Shown piece by piece: positions 45,901 to 59,744 of a stretch of 64,000 nt of DNA (its first letter is position 1; every line of letters begins with the position of its first letter). The DNA comes from Leucaena leucocephala (lineage: Eukaryota > Streptophyta > Magnoliopsida > Fabales > Fabaceae), in contig CM073554.1 of NCBI GenBank assembly GCA_037074615.1, forward strand, positions 21,039,501 through 21,103,500, read 5' to 3'. Both the position numbers and the translations under genes were made by a program. Below the pieces are notes generated by a model, which saw nothing but the letters and a program-made list of their open reading frames with translations, did not search any database and was not told where the DNA came from.

Positions 45901-48900
45901 TCATGACCCGGCAGCAAGATTTACTCTGTGGTCAAGTTTCAGGCTTGTGATGAATTCCTGAGACCTATTACAGATACAGCCAGGAAAGGGGTTGGCATAA
46001 AAGTTTTCCTCCATCCTAGGTGACTCTCCTGCCTGCCGAAAATAAGGGGCACCAAGCCGATTGAAATGCCGACTTTTAACCTTGGAAGAAAATTCTTCCC
46101 AAGACATAGCACCCTCATCAAGCCAATCAATCAATCTAACAAAACTAATTCTGAAATAGATTTAAAGAAAAAAAAGAAATCAGTGCATCTCAATTACATC
46201 ATGCCAACCAAAAATTAAGAGAGAAAAGAAAATGATGAATCACAGTTTATAGGGTGTGGTTTAGCTGAAAATAAGTTTGTCCCCCTAATATTATGTGAAT
46301 CTTAGAATGATAAACAATGAAAGTGTAACAGAATTTCAACAAAACTTTCCTTCATTTGAATATTGACACAATTAAGTAATACTGGATCAAAGCACCTGGT
46401 GCTCAAATCATATAGGGGGCAATATGATTTTGTACCCAACCATCTGACACTAAACTGCATACCCAAATTATGATGATAATTTGATTTCATATCTAACCTG
46501 TCAGGATTAATTGTCTTCCTGAATCCTTCAAACATCCTATGGCCCTGCACTGCCTTGGCCATATTTCCATCATAAGTGTAAACAAAGACGTCACTCTCCA
46601 GGGCCACAATGTAGTCCAAGGCAGCAAGGCGGTTTTGATATGGCTTGAAGGGTTCTAACTCTTCTTCAGTTGCAAGGGTGAAATGAGTGAACACATTAGG
46701 ATACTCTGCAGTAAGGTCAGACAAGCCCTTGCGACCATATATAGGCCCTGCAACTATGTAGATTGTTGTAGTGGAAGGGTAACCCATGGCCTTGAGAAAG
46801 ATGGCTGCCTCTCTAGGGGACATAGGGCAACCCCCTTCTAGTCGACGTTGAACACTATCAATCTCTTTTTCCTTCCAATGCTGAACTCTATACCTCATTA
46901 TTCTAAGTTCCTCATCCTCCTCAGCAGTGAGGTTGTAACTGCAGCCAGTAAAAGATAACATATCTTTCTCATATCTATGTTGAATAAAAACAGGAGGAAG
47001 AATAGAAAACGTTAGTTTAATGTATCACAGGTATAATAACTAATAACAAGAAACGACTACAATAATATAATACCTTAAATGAAGGGCAATATATGGTTCA
47101 TCGTAGGTTTTTAGCCTATCAACCAAAGTCCTCCCTAGCTCCTCAATCTCTGATGTGTACCGAAGAGCTTCATAGTTGGCACGGCATCTAAGCTTTTGAA
47201 GAGAGGAAGCAAGGCCGTTGTTGACTATTCGGGAATCTGTGTGGGTAAATTGAATGACCTTATGTTGCTTTAATAATGGGAGAATCTCATCTCTATAGTA
47301 CCTAGCCTGCAAATGAAACATATATGATTAAGGACACTACTCCACTAAGATAATTGTATGGATCTACTTGTGCATTCGAAATGTATTTCACACCTTTGAC
47401 CAAGAAATAGGAGCCTTCTTCATAAGAGGCTTTAGAGTTGCATACTTGGCTGGCAGATACTCAACTATCTCAACGTCGGGTTTTAAAACTTGGATGAAGT
47501 GCTTCCAGTCAAAAATATCTTTAAAGCCACTGAAAAATATTAGGCGTGTTATATTTTGGAGAAAATGATGGTATGAGAAGTTTACTTGCAAGCACCACAT
47601 TTAATAAATAAGATATTGACCTTGGATCAATCCAAAAGGAATCATGATCAAGAGATGGAAGGACAAGGGTGGCATTCATAATCTTTGCCACTGCAACCAT
47701 ATCGCATATCTGTAAAGCCAGTGAAGCTTCTAAGAATTAGCCTAGAAAATATCATTGAGGAAAAAACCATTGAAACGAACGGGAAACTTACTCCTGTTCT
47801 CATTTGATTCAAGCCGCCATTGGCACGAACGACCAGATAGCCATTTGTTTTTGGGTCTGAAGAACATAAAAGTGCAAAGAGAAGTCAGCCAAACTTTCAT
47901 TTAGTATTTAGCGCAGCCATGCTTGAAAAACAAATCAAGAGTATTCATACGGACCAGTTCTATTCCTGGATCGGGAAATGCATTTATAATAGTTGTCGCT
48001 ATTGGGCTTCATCCATATCTCTGGAGTCTATTAAAATAACAGAAAAAGTAAAATAAAAGATAATTATGCCAAGAGTCCAAATCAATCTTAGATTGATCAA
48101 GTGGATTAAGGGAACTCAATTTAGAGACACACTATAACATTTTAATATTCCTCAGTCATATTCGAGCAGAAGCTGCTAGTTATTACCAAGAACGTCATTA
48201 AAAGTCAAATCAAATCAACAGGAAGCAGCCCATGAAATCAACATGCAAGGGCTGCCATATGACAGAATGAAAGAAACCCGAAGGAGGGGAAAATTCAAAT
48301 CCATGAAGGCACAGGAAGCAGCCCAAGCACGTTAGTGTTTGGTCAGAACCATCTTGCAAGTGCATGATATTCAAGGGGCATTTTTGCCGCCATCCTTTGA
48401 GTCAACAAATTGAAAAGCCAAAATTCAACAGCAATTTTTCTCAGAACGTTAAAGGTTTACAGCGAAGCATCACCAGCGTTTAAGACCCAAACTCACACCC
48501 CAAAAAGCAGAAATTATGTATCAAACAACTTAATTAAAGATCCAAAGTCTGACCCCACCCCTCCCCTCCAAAAAATCCAAAGAAAGCGAAACAACTAATC
48601 AAACCTCGAATTAACATGCATATAGAAACAAAAAAGAAAAAGAAGCAATTTGAAAAGTTGAGTTCCGTCACTAAAATTTAGCTTTTTACTTTCCCCGTAA
48701 ATTATACAGGGTCACCCCCAAAGCAAAAAAAACCCAAGAAAGAGGTTGGCCCTTCAAAACAACAAAATCCTGCACCTCAATTCTTTTCAGCAAGTGACTC
48801 GTAAAAAGGACTATTTAAGATTAGCTTATTATTTTTTAAAGATTTAGTTTTCAGTAAATTACAAAAAAAAAAAAGAGTTAATTATACCTAAAAATTAGAG

Positions 48901-49604
48901 CCCAAATTCTGAATTTTATCAGCACATGAAAGATCTATATGGAACTTGCTTTCTTTTCGGAGGAAAGCGATAGATTCTTAGTAACAACCAATTGGTTGAA
49001 ACGATGAGAAAAATTCACTTACAGACACCCTCTCAAGAACTCGCTTGGGCAGGGAGGCCTCCGTCTGAGCCTCGGTGAGAACTCTCTGCGCCGATGTCCA
49101 ATCCTCTTTGAACCTCTGCAGGATCAAATGACCATGACCTATACTCCTCCCTTTAACCTCCATTAGACCAGCAATCAACAACATCTTCACGATAAGAGGC
49201 ATAACTAACATGAACATTAAAATCCCTAGAATCTTACGACCCCTGTTCCTCACGGATCTCATCGACTGAACCACCGAGGCGACCCAGAGGAAAAATTGCT
49301 CAATGCGAATAACGAAGGAATCGGAAACGAAGAAGAGTAGTATCCGCATGCGAAGCAGGAAAAAGCGAATCACGGGATGAAGGTGATTGTTATGATGGTG
49401 GTGGGACCCAGCAGAAGAAGCAGGAACAGAAGCATTAGAGCCGTTGGTGGTGTCGTCTTGTTCGACCTCACCCAAATCTGAAAAGGCAGTCTGTTTCTCA
49501 GTGTCCATGTTGTCTGCGACGCGTCGTCTGGTGGTGGTGGTGGGCCCCGACATCCTTGGGCTGGTGTTGGAGGAGGCGGAGCAAGTGGGGCCGCCAGACG
49601 ACAT
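45901..49604 (-). CDS. O-fucosyltransferase family protein (GT106-type), eight exons
   Basis: Probable Golgi type II membrane glycosyltransferase using GDP-fucose (or a related sugar donor). Exons (minus order): 49604-49023, 48027-47955, 47856-47792, 47709-47621, 47529-47394, 47306-47074, 46974-46498, 46144-45901; 632 aa with consistent phases. The N terminus is a Ser/Thr-rich, acidic cytosolic region. A membrane helix lies at about 125-147 (ILGILMFMLVMPLIVKMLLI). Family motifs follow: NGGLNQMRTGICDM, VLPSLDHDSFW, QFTHTDSRIVNNG, ALHLRYEKDML and DYIVALESDVFVYTYDGNMA. The start is MSSGGPTC; an upstream in-frame Met (49697) would add 31 residues. The exact acceptor is unknown: relatives include pectin and protein glycosyltransferases. 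Confidence 0.88.
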
Positions 49605-52600
49605 CGCCGGTGCCGGAAAATTATCGATAAACAGCAATAAAATTCTAAAAAAAACTTCTATGAAAGATCGAAAATCCCTCGAAAGAAAGAGCGCCAAGAG
49701 TTTTCTTCAAATTTGGCGGTGAGCGAGGGAAAATGAGGGGACTAGAGGGACGTCGTTGAAGGCTGGAGGAAGGGTTCGTCTGTGCGAATGGCTATGTTGC
49801 TTTGAGAAGGTGAGAAAGAGATACTCCGAAATCGAAGGCGAACAACAGTGTTCAATGCGGCATCCTTCGATCCCGGATTGCTAGTATTCTTATGTAAGCA
49901 CCACCTTCTCTCGTGAACATGATTTTATTCATAATGACGTATTTGCCCCTGTTTAATTTCTTGGTCACTGCTTTATTAATTGCTTAATCAAAAAATTAAA
50001 TTCCATAAAATGATACTCTCCTTCTTCTGTTCCTATTTATAAAACAGCATATTTTACGTAAATTAAAAAAAATTAAAATTTATTAATTATATTATTAAAT
50101 TCAATAATTTTTTAATTTTATTACTATTTAATATACTTTATAACCAATATAAATAAAATCAGCAATAATAAATAAAAGACAAAAATATACATTTATATAC
50201 AAACTTATCTCTCTACTTTATAAATAAAAATAAAATAAACTTTCTTTTTATTATATAAATAATATCAGATAAATATATTAATATATAGGACTATAAAAGT
50301 AAATTAATTAGTAACCTATTTCTCACAAAAACATCCAAAATCTTATTAAGAATCAAAAGGGAATCAATTATTGTTTTCAATGTGATGAATAAAATTTGAA
50401 TCTCAATTAGGATATTAGGAGATATACTTACATTTTAGTGTATTCTAATAAAAAAAATTTATATAGTTTTTTTTTATTTTGTCAGATTCTCTAATTTCAT
50501 TTTGTCATATATTTTATTATTTTAATATATTCATTTAACTTAAACCTATATTTAAAAAATAATACATATGATTAGGTATAATTGAAAAACTTGATGAAAA
50601 TGATGTTAGGAGCTTGATATAAATATGGTTATATTTCCTCTAGTATTAATTATAAAAGTTAGTAAGCTTTTTAAATTAAATTAAATAAATTAAATAAATT
50701 AATTATGATCAAATTTAACCTATTAAAATAAATTCATATAATATATTTTTTATTCTGTATAAATTATTTAATTATATCTTATATTTATTATAATTAATTA
50801 ATTAATTTAATTTTTTTAAAAAAATTAATTAGTTCTTATAATTTAGAATTGATATAATATTTTAAATATAATTATCTAGATAGATGCACTAGTCAAACTA
50901 GTAAAATATTAAAGAATTTATGTTGTTACATAATGGAACCATTTACTAAATTACTAGTTTCTCATTTTGCTATGAAGTAGGACCATTTACGATGATAGGG
51001 TCACATGCGCAAACGTTTTTTTTAGAGCGTAGGATAGTTATAAATTAATCATTTCAAAGTAAAAATAAATTTAGAATAAATTTTATCTTTTATAATAAAA
51101 TATTATATATATATATATATGATATAATTTAAATTTAAAATATTATATTTAAGGGATTTAGTCATTTTTTACATGCACAAACTTTTGCTTTGAAGTTCCT
51201 TGATAATAAACATGCATTTACTATTTGTGAAATCATTTTTTAATATTTAATCATATAATAATTTCTCAAAAAATTGCTTGTGGGTTGTATTTTTTTTTTT
51301 TTTAAAAAAAAGAATGCTTGATATGGACACCCTTCTAATCTTCCATGCACTCCAAAAAGTAACCATTTTGTTAGTTTAGGCCATAAGGTATTAACTGTTA
51401 CAGTATTTGATGTGAGCACATAATTGGACTTGCCCCTTTGAGTAATGGATAGGTTATTATCTCTTAAATGACTTGAAAGACAAGATACAGCCAAATCAAC
51501 TAACCCGACTACATAAGCCAAGCTAAATGAGATGGTATCTATTGTTATTCTTTAATTTAAATTATCTAAATTTGTTTTAATTATTAAAAAAATGTTAAAC
51601 TTAAATAAAAAAAAAGTTTAGACCATTCAAATCAAACTCAAAATATTTATAATAGCGCATTGTTTTTCTACCTTTTTAAACCACTTGCTTTTGTCGGAGT
51701 TTTTTTTTTTTTGGGATGTAACTCTATATATCTTTTATGAGGATAATCATAAACTATCAATCAATTTGTTTTTTAAAACCATGTAATTTTATTAACTGAA
51801 ATTAGTTTAGTCAAATTATGATTTGAGAGTAGAAAACCGAATCCCATGAAAGAGGAAACCTAATACAACGTTACTCAAAATAAAAGAGATGACTTTAGCA
51901 GGATTAACCTTGAAACTCCCTAATTGCTCATAGCTACAAGTTAACTATATTATATTTATTCAAACATGTTTACTTATATACCATTCAAAAAGATTACATT
52001 AAAAAAATCATGCAAATGCTTTAATGCATAATTGTATTTCTTAAAAAAAATACTACCATTCTAAATATAAGAACTAATTAATATTTTTAGATATATTAAA
52101 AAAATTAAAAAAATTAATTAATTATAACTAATTATATAAGAGTTAACTAACCAATTTTAGTAGATTGAGAAGTATATAATATAAATTTATCTTAAAATAT
52201 TAAATTTAATTATAGTTAATTAATTTATTTAATTTTTTTAATTTATTAATAAAATTATCTTACTCTCCTGTTAAAAATGGGAGGAAATAAAAATTATTTT
52301 GAGCGCATACGTTGCTTTGTGAGCTAGTTATCATCTTTATCGTTATGAGCATTGATACAAACAATTGTCTAAAATTAATTTAAAAGACAAAATGGATGAT
52401 GAGCTAGCTCATTTTATAGTTTTTATTTGATTAAAAATGGAAGCTGTATTAATTATTAAGTAATAATTATAGGGTAAGGTGTGAATAGACACTCTAAATT
52501 TAAATGATGAGGATAAAAGAATAAAGAAAAACAAATTATTATGAGAATAAATATAATTATAAAAAAAATCAATTAGATATGAGAGGAAGGAGTATTAACT

Positions 52601-53069
52601 ATTTAAATATGAAGTATTGAATTTAAATTAATATAAATATAAAAAATATTTTAAAAAAAATATTCTCAATTAAACCTGACAATATTTAAATATAATAAAA
52701 TTATATAACTATATAAAAATATTTTTATAACAAATAACATATAATGATAAGTTTATAAAAAATATATTTATAATTACTCACTTGTCAAAGATTTTTCTGA
52801 TAATTATATAATTTTCTGGAAAGCTCATAAATTACAATATTTTTTATATAAAGAAAAAAATTTGGAAACTAGTGAGTACATAATGACACCTTTTTTTTTA
52901 TATAAAAAAATGTTCATGGTTACTCACTTGTCAAGAATTTTTTCTTGTAATTACATAATTTATTTTCTTGAAAGCTCATAAATTATAATGATTTTTTTTA
53001 GAAAAAATTCATTTGAATATCCTTATAGTTTCTTTCAATTTGGAATTAGGTGCTTGGATTTTTTTCCCC
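49605..53069. other. Long AT-rich intergenic region
   Basis: The first about 250 bases are the promoter and 5' UTR of the O-fucosyltransferase gene. The remaining 3.2 kb is A/T-rich with short repeats: a TA run near 51105-51120 and a near-repeat pair around 52750-52865 and 52910-52990 (TTACTCACTTGTCAA and GAAAGCTCATAAATTA words in both). No gene was recognised. Confidence 0.5.
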
Positions 53070-54022
53070 TAACAAACGGTGTTAAAATTTTGTTGCTGGG
53101 CAAGAACACGTGGGTTAACAGCTAAAAATTTTGACTCGTTAAAATTGCCCCATAAGCAAGTTCAGCTTCATTGTCTTCTCTCCTTCCACTCCGGCACACC
53201 CTCGCGTCGCCCCTCCCCAGCGACCTCCGTGGTGTCACCGGCACCGCTCCCACTCCGGAGGAGTGCAACCAGAATAGCAGCACAAGTTTGAACGGTGTTG
53301 GCGTTTCTGAATCTCATCATCATCACAATACGACGTTCCACATACACCGGTTTCTGCTTCATCATTTTTCTTCCCGTCAAAATGCTCATACTCAGCATCG
53401 GCAACACAAGATTTATGCCCACTAAGGCGTTGATCACCCACTGGTCAAGAACATTCCTACACATCCACTGGTCAAGAAAAGACCTCTTATAGTCTCTCTT
53501 CAACATTCAACGCTTTCTCACAACTCACACCTAAGGCACAATTTCAATTTCCTCTGTCAACCATTTCAACATTAAGTGCAGTGCTCTATTAAAATCTTCG
53601 AATGAAGTGGAATGTCACAAAAATGATTTCTTCGCCCAATATTTGAGTGAATTTTAATAAAAACAAAAGCAAGAGGCACCAAATCCACAAAGGCAGAGAG
53701 AAAGACATGGGAAGAGAGAGGGAGTTAGTGATAAGTACGAGGATATGTCACAGATAGCAAAGATGGGAACGAAATGAGCGCAGGGAAGAGGCGGTGCTTG
53801 TGTTGCTATTCTAGTCGCGCTCCGCTGGAGCCCGAAGTGGGAGTGGCATCGGCAACACCATGGTGGTCGCGGGTGAGAGCTGAGGGGCGCGCGAAGGTGT
53901 GCAGCGGAAGGAGAGACAACGATGAAACTCAACTTGCTTATGTGGCAATTTTAATGAGTCAAATTTCAAGTTGTTAACCCACGTGTTCTTCTCCAGCAAC
54001 AAAATTTTAACACCGTTTGTTA
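53070..54022. mobile_element. Element with long terminal inverted repeats (about 220 bp)
   Basis: The ends begin TAACAAACGGTGTTAAAATT on each strand. The inverted arms (about 53070-53290 and 53800-54022) stay clearly alignable through AAGAACACGTGGGTTAAC, ATAAGCAAGTT, and a GC-rich inner part ending in AGAATAGCAxCACAAG. The about 510-bp centre has no recognisable coding sequence. Arms of this length suggest a non-autonomous Mutator-like or foldback element (inference). No clear target duplication was found: the 9 bases on either side do not match. Confidence 0.8.
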
Positions 54023-56037
54023 TAATTTAACAGAAGGACTGATGCATTTGACAAAACTATTTAAAGATCCAATAAAAAAAATTAAGGACGGACTTCAGAT
54101 TCAGTTTTAAAGAAAAAATTGCAAGTAGGGACAAGAATGGAATTTCATGGTAAACCGAGGCTTTGAATACAAGGGATGATCACATGGCGCATTGTATGAG
54201 CGGAAGAGGTCAATGCAATCGTGGTGGTCTGACTGTCTTTTTCTCGTAACTTTCTGACTAACATTCCTAACATCAGAGATGAGTGGAGACACGTGTCACT
54301 TTCTAGGGGATGACCTCCAAATCTCCGTACGAAATCGCCGTCTTTTCCCTCTGTTCTCCGTCCCATTCGGCCGGTTTTTCTACTCTACCGTTGAGGTTAA
54401 TCATTATTATTCGGTGATTCTTCAGCCGTTGGATTTGGTACTTGAGGGATTAAAGCGCCCAACGGGGAGTGAGAGAGCATAATATTTACGTAGAATTTAA
54501 TATTTTAATTTTAATTTTATATATAATTAATATTTTAATTTTATTTATAATATAATTTTACTTATATTGTTTTTAATATAGAGCATAAGATTAAAATATT
54601 TAACATGTATAATAAATATTATTAAGATATTAAATGTTATATAACCTATTTTTAAATATAGATATAATATACATTTTAAAAATATATAAATATTTAATAG
54701 AATTTTTTTTAATTTTTAGCTCCAATAAAATTAAATTGAATAACACCAACTCTATTCTAGACTTCGATGCAAAAGCTATTAACAATAACGAAGAAGGGAT
54801 TGATGACTTACAAGATTTCACTTGTGTCACAAAAATTAAAATTCCCAAAATTGAAGTGAATAACAATTGTTTTATATATGGACTACAATGGAAATGCTAT
54901 TAACAATAACACATAAGGCATAAACAACTTCTTACTTCAGTCACAAAATTTAACATTAACTTGATAATTATGTAAATTTGAAAAATGATATAATGGAGGA
55001 TTATAGACAAAACAAAGTGGATTAATTAATTAAGAGACCCCAATCATTAATGGCCCTTAATTAAAGGTCGTGAGTTGTCTCTCCAAAAAGTTGCAATACA
55101 CGTGCGTGCATATCCGCCATTGGGATCTTTCATTAATTTAAATCGTTTAATTCAATGAATTAAGAAGTACTATTACTTAAAATTAATTATCAAATTATTA
55201 TAACTTTGTATGATTTACTTCTTTTAGAATAAAAAAAGGTGCATATTTAGTTAAGAAATAAGTATATAGAGTCCAAATATGAGTCTTATGCCAGCAAAAA
55301 CCAGAGCAACATTCCATTTATTTATAATTTTATATGAATATACTATTTTATTCTTTATTTATTTATATTAACTTTATTTTTATTAAATAAGTATAAAATT
55401 TTAATAGGACTAGAGGAATAATAGAGAAGTTTATTTTAGTCACCTACAACAATACGACGAATCAGTTAAGAGAGATTCTCAATTTTAATTTTAATATCCA
55501 ATTGTCTTAAATATTTTTAATTTTTAATTTTTATTCTTAATATAAGAGTTAAATAATTAATTTATAAATATTAAAAAATTAATTAAATTAATTATAAAAA
55601 ATATGAATCTCTTCCTATAAGTATCTATTCTTTTTGTTTTTATAAAGTAGTTTAAAAAAATTAACACATTTTGAGAATCTCTCTGCTCTATTCACGAGGT
55701 GTAATTAGGGCCAAAATAGACCATACAAAACGTTTAAAAGGAAAAGCACAAAGTCACAAACTTACCAGAAAGCAAATGGTTCGAGATCTTCGCCGGCTAC
55801 AAAGTTATTATTGATATTTATTAAAGTTGCAATAAAAATAAGCATCAAAAGTTCAAATATAAATTAGCTTAACACACCACGAATATATAACAAGAAAGAG
55901 TATACTTGGTGCCATGATCCATCTACAAATCCCTTGAGCCGAGAAATCTGGTTCTGCATTGTTCAAAACAATCGAAAAAAAAAAAAGCACACTCTCAAAC
56001 ATGGGCCAAAATGCTTATGGTATGAAGATTTTCCAGA
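54023..56037. other. AT-rich intergenic DNA
   Basis: A diverged pair of short repeats (GCTATTAACAATAAC) occurs at about 54775 and 54893. The last about 150 bases are the 3' UTR of the DnaJ-type gene. No gene was seen. Confidence 0.5.
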
Positions 56038-59000
56038 TCACAACTTCAACCACTCCATGCAAGGACATAAGCCCCAACAAAATCTAGCTGGGTAATAGTC
56101 CTTCATGTACACCTCCCTGCTCTGCCCTATGATATAGAAACTGAAAGATCGCCGCCCATGAGCCATGGTGACCCTAGTCACCGGGACAACCGTGATGGTG
56201 TGCCTCTCGCAGATTACCCTTGCAGTGATGGGTACCGCGGCTCTTTCTGCAATGACTTCGGAGGAGAACTTGTTGAGGAAGAAAGAATCGGCAAAGAAGG
56301 CTGGAGTACATTGCTGTGCCTGAGTATTGCACAACTGAACCCCTTTGGATCTGTGGAAAACCTCATTTGGAACTGACGCTGCTCCACTATTTGCATTCAC
56401 TCTTCGAGTTGATAGTGTTTTCCTGTTACGTACAAGTCTCCACTCAATTTGCATTGTCACAGAAAAGAAGGGCATTATATATAAGAGGACAATGAACTTG
56501 CCCCAAGCAAACGGTAAGAACAGAAATTGTTCAATAGTGAATACGGAACCTTGTTTATCATGAACCTCTGCTTCATGACTTGATGATATAGTCTGGTTTA
56601 GAAATGGAAGAATTACTATGTAGTTCAACATGAGTAATCTAATCACTAAAAAATCTTATAACATGTGAAAAATATACAATGATAAGATCCAATGCAGTAA
56701 ATGATAATAGATTGTACTTATATGATGTGAGATTTTTTAATGATTAGATTACTTATGTAAGATTTAATAGTAATTCTTCCTTCAAAAATTTTAGAATTAG
56801 GCAAACATGATTGCACATAAGCAAAGTGGAATACCATTTAACAACTGCCACGCTGCGGGTCAGAAGAGAGCCACTTCCTTTGCAGTTCGCGCATTTGATT
56901 AGTCCACGAGATCCACAAGCTGAACAAGGAATCTTTCCCTTACCATTGCATTTGACACATCTGCAAGAAAATTTAATGGGAGTGAACCACATGTATAAAC
57001 AGATGCCTTGATAGAAACTAGTGCAGCCTTGAAATCTTAAAGCTTGAATTCAAAATGAAAATTCTCAATATGTATCAATTAATAACCTAATCTCCACTTG
57101 AGCAATTGAACTACTCACACGGTATCAGATCCATCTTTATGAGCAATCAAACCCCTTCCATGACAAGCAAGGCACTTAGACATCTGATTTTCTTTATAGT
57201 ATCCGGGTTCTTGATCTGCATTACATACAGAGCAGACGATACTACCTCGTCCTTCACAAGCTGCATGTATTTTCCAAGATTTTGCAAAAACAGACAAAAT
57301 GAAAATGTTAGAAACTAAATACGTTTTGAATTGTGAAAACTGAAGAGCGAATCCCAAATCCTAACCAGTGCATTTCTCAATAGCTTCAGAATGAGGAATC
57401 TTTTCCCGCACTTCTTTGTGTGGCGCAAACAGAACAGGAAACTGAGACCTTAAATCCAATTCCCAGACCCCAAGTTCAGGCCCATTCTGCTTCCCATCTA
57501 TGCTGCCACTAGCGTATGGCTCAGTCTCTTTTATGGTCTCTCTTTCCTCAATAAAAGTATCTAGAGTTCCCACATAAACATTGCAGTCTTCCACAGCATG
57601 AATTCTCCATGTTCGAGCAGGACGGCTACCCCAACAATAACGATGGCCAACATGATCAATGAGCAATTCTCGTATCTCTACTTCGTCCAAGATTCCCCTG
57701 AAAGTAGAACATTTATTTTACAAGATTGTGCGTCAACATTGAAATGTTATGCAAAAACAGACATAGATATTATGATTTCCAATAAATATATATATACAGC
57801 CTTGATAAGAAAACATTAAAGTAATCCAATGATCCTAAGACATGATTAAACCGTGAAATCTACTAATGCCTTTCTCACAAAAGTAAAACCCATTTGGGTA
57901 TTTATTGAATTCTATCTTAAACATAAACGATGGCCCCTTTTATAATGTTGCCACACTGCATAATATGAAAGTAGATAAAGCCAAACCAAAATCATTAATT
58001 TCACAATTTCAAGCAGCCAAGATAATTTGGTTCTCTAGGGTAGCTTACTATAATGCACAATAACAATACTCTGTGTTTTTTTTTAAAATAAATGAACTCT
58101 GCAGGGATTGGACATCTTTCTGCATCACTATTGGAAATAATGATCACAAATACTCCATAACAATGCATTGTAGTTATTGAGATGATGTTGACTGGATTTC
58201 CACTGAAAAATCTAATTAACATAAACTCTTCAAGAGTTAAACCATTAGTGCCTTCCATCAACAATTTGTAAATATGCATTTTACTGATCCATGATTTACA
58301 GCATACTTCTATCACATGACTTTAATTTCGGCAGTTATAGAGAGAAATCTAGAATATAACCAAGAATTCAATTCTCTTTTGAGAGCAAATGCACAATTTA
58401 TACAGCTTGATATACAAACTAATCTTAACATGAACACTTACGGAGAGGGGGAAAAACTTTTACAGTCCCCATATCAGTCATACCTCTGGTATTCGGCTCT
58501 GGTTCCACTGTAATCTCCCGCATATGCTCCTTGGCCAACAATAGCTTGCTCTGCAACATACCGTTCTATGTAACGTCCAGGCTTATAAAATGCCAATAGA
58601 ATTTTGAAATAAATTTAAAGCAAGAAAAATTAACCCTTATAATTACAGAAGATGTTGAAAAGAAAAATAAACGGTCACATGTTTCTACAGGGTTTGTTAA
58701 TTTGAAACCGATAATTTCTCCTATCTTCCCCCAATTAAAAACCAAAAAGCCGTGAATCAGTAAATCCATGAATAGTTTTAGATATGAAAAACAGAAGAAT
58801 TGACACCAGACACCCGTATATGACATGGAAGTGATATGAAACTTCAAATTCACAAATAGCATCATAAAACTTAACACAATTGAAATGAACATTGGAAGTA
58901 ACAAGATCACCCACCTGGAGGATATGGCTCAGGCGAGCTGACCAAAGCCCCATGAATGGAGGGCGGATAGTAATTGGAAGAAGCAGCGGCTGCGGAACGA

Positions 59001-59254
59001 ATTTCATCGACACTCACCTCAGTACCGGCGAATGATGAAGCAGCAGGAATCACTGAACCCGTCCTTCCCGCCGCATACTGATACGCGCTCCACTTTCCGC
59101 TCTCTCTGTCAGACGATTCAATTCTTGTCTCTATAAAATCCAATCACAACAAAAAATAACCCATCATGAAAAACACGAGAAACATTGAAAATCATCAATT
59201 AAATTTGAAACTTTCAGGCGAAAATTTTAAACCCGATAGAAGAGGCTGCTCCAT
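56038..59254 (-). CDS. DnaJ-type cysteine-rich (SSUH2-like) protein, seven exons
   Basis: Exons (minus order): 59254-59233, 59130-58915, 58565-58484, 57697-57366, 57260-57119, 56960-56835, 56422-56038; 434 aa with consistent phases. The middle holds CxxCxGxG-type zinc-binding repeats like those of DnaJ proteins (CEGRGSIVCSVC, CLACHGRG, CVKCNGKGKIPCSACGSRG, CANCKGSG), but there is no J domain. Upstream is an SSUH2-type region (ERYVAEQA, LLIDHVGHRYCWGSRPAR). The first exon (MEQPLLS, a possible dileucine sorting signal) is tiny and least certain: a second donor 21 nt further on is also in frame, and the exon that follows has no ATG of its own. Molecular function is unknown. Naming after SSUH2 is from recalled similarity. 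Confidence 0.8.
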
Positions 59255-59744
59255 ATTTGATAATTATCTGCTCTGCGAGAAATTACAGGGATTATTGGGG
59301 ATAAATAATTTTTATCTAAGGTATTTGCCTTTGCTGCTAAGGAAGTTGAATTGCCGATAAGTCAAATTGAGATATATGATCGGCCCCGCCTCCATCAACC
59401 GAACGGTCTAAACCAAACCAAATATTAACATGTAAGGAGGGGTGGGGTCCACACCCTTAAACGCGGGTTCTTGTTCTTAGCTACAACGAACAAATCGCAA
59501 ATTATACAAAGCCCCATTTTTTCCCTAGTTTTCACTTGGCATATCCTGGGGTTTCCCGTTTCCTGCTGGGAACTCCATATTTCATTCGTTACTTTGTTGG
59601 TACTACGTGGATTATTACTTCATAACACATCTCTGCAAATTTTACTGGGAAGGAGAATTTTTTGTTGCACTCATTTGGCTACGATTTACCGACATTTAAT
59701 GGATCCTCCAACTAACATCAATGGTCTAATAACTTCCAACTTTC
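59255..59744. other. Promoter region of the DnaJ-type gene
   Basis: Upstream sequence of the minus-strand gene, between its first exon and an inserted LTR. No gene was seen. Confidence 0.45.

Noticed and set aside
49605..49697. Upstream in-frame start (MALFLSRD) for the O-fucosyltransferase
   Set aside because: It would place a hydrophobic segment before the Ser/Thr-rich cytosolic region. The downstream MSSGG start fits a type II membrane protein with its one helix at about 125-147 better, though this is not proven.
53774..53977. 67-codon plus-strand open frame within the long-TIR element
   Set aside because: It falls in one inverted arm, has no similarity, and its counterpart in the other arm is not conserved as coding.
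54634..54903. 89-codon plus-strand open frame with a slightly retroelement-like composition
   Set aside because: No motif could be named and it begins in A/T-rich repeats. Probably chance.
58907..59143. Starting the DnaJ-type protein at 59143
   Set aside because: The codon there is TTG and is preceded by a stop. A splice acceptor (TATAG) at 59131-59132 shows the exon is internal, and a small upstream exon supplies the ATG.
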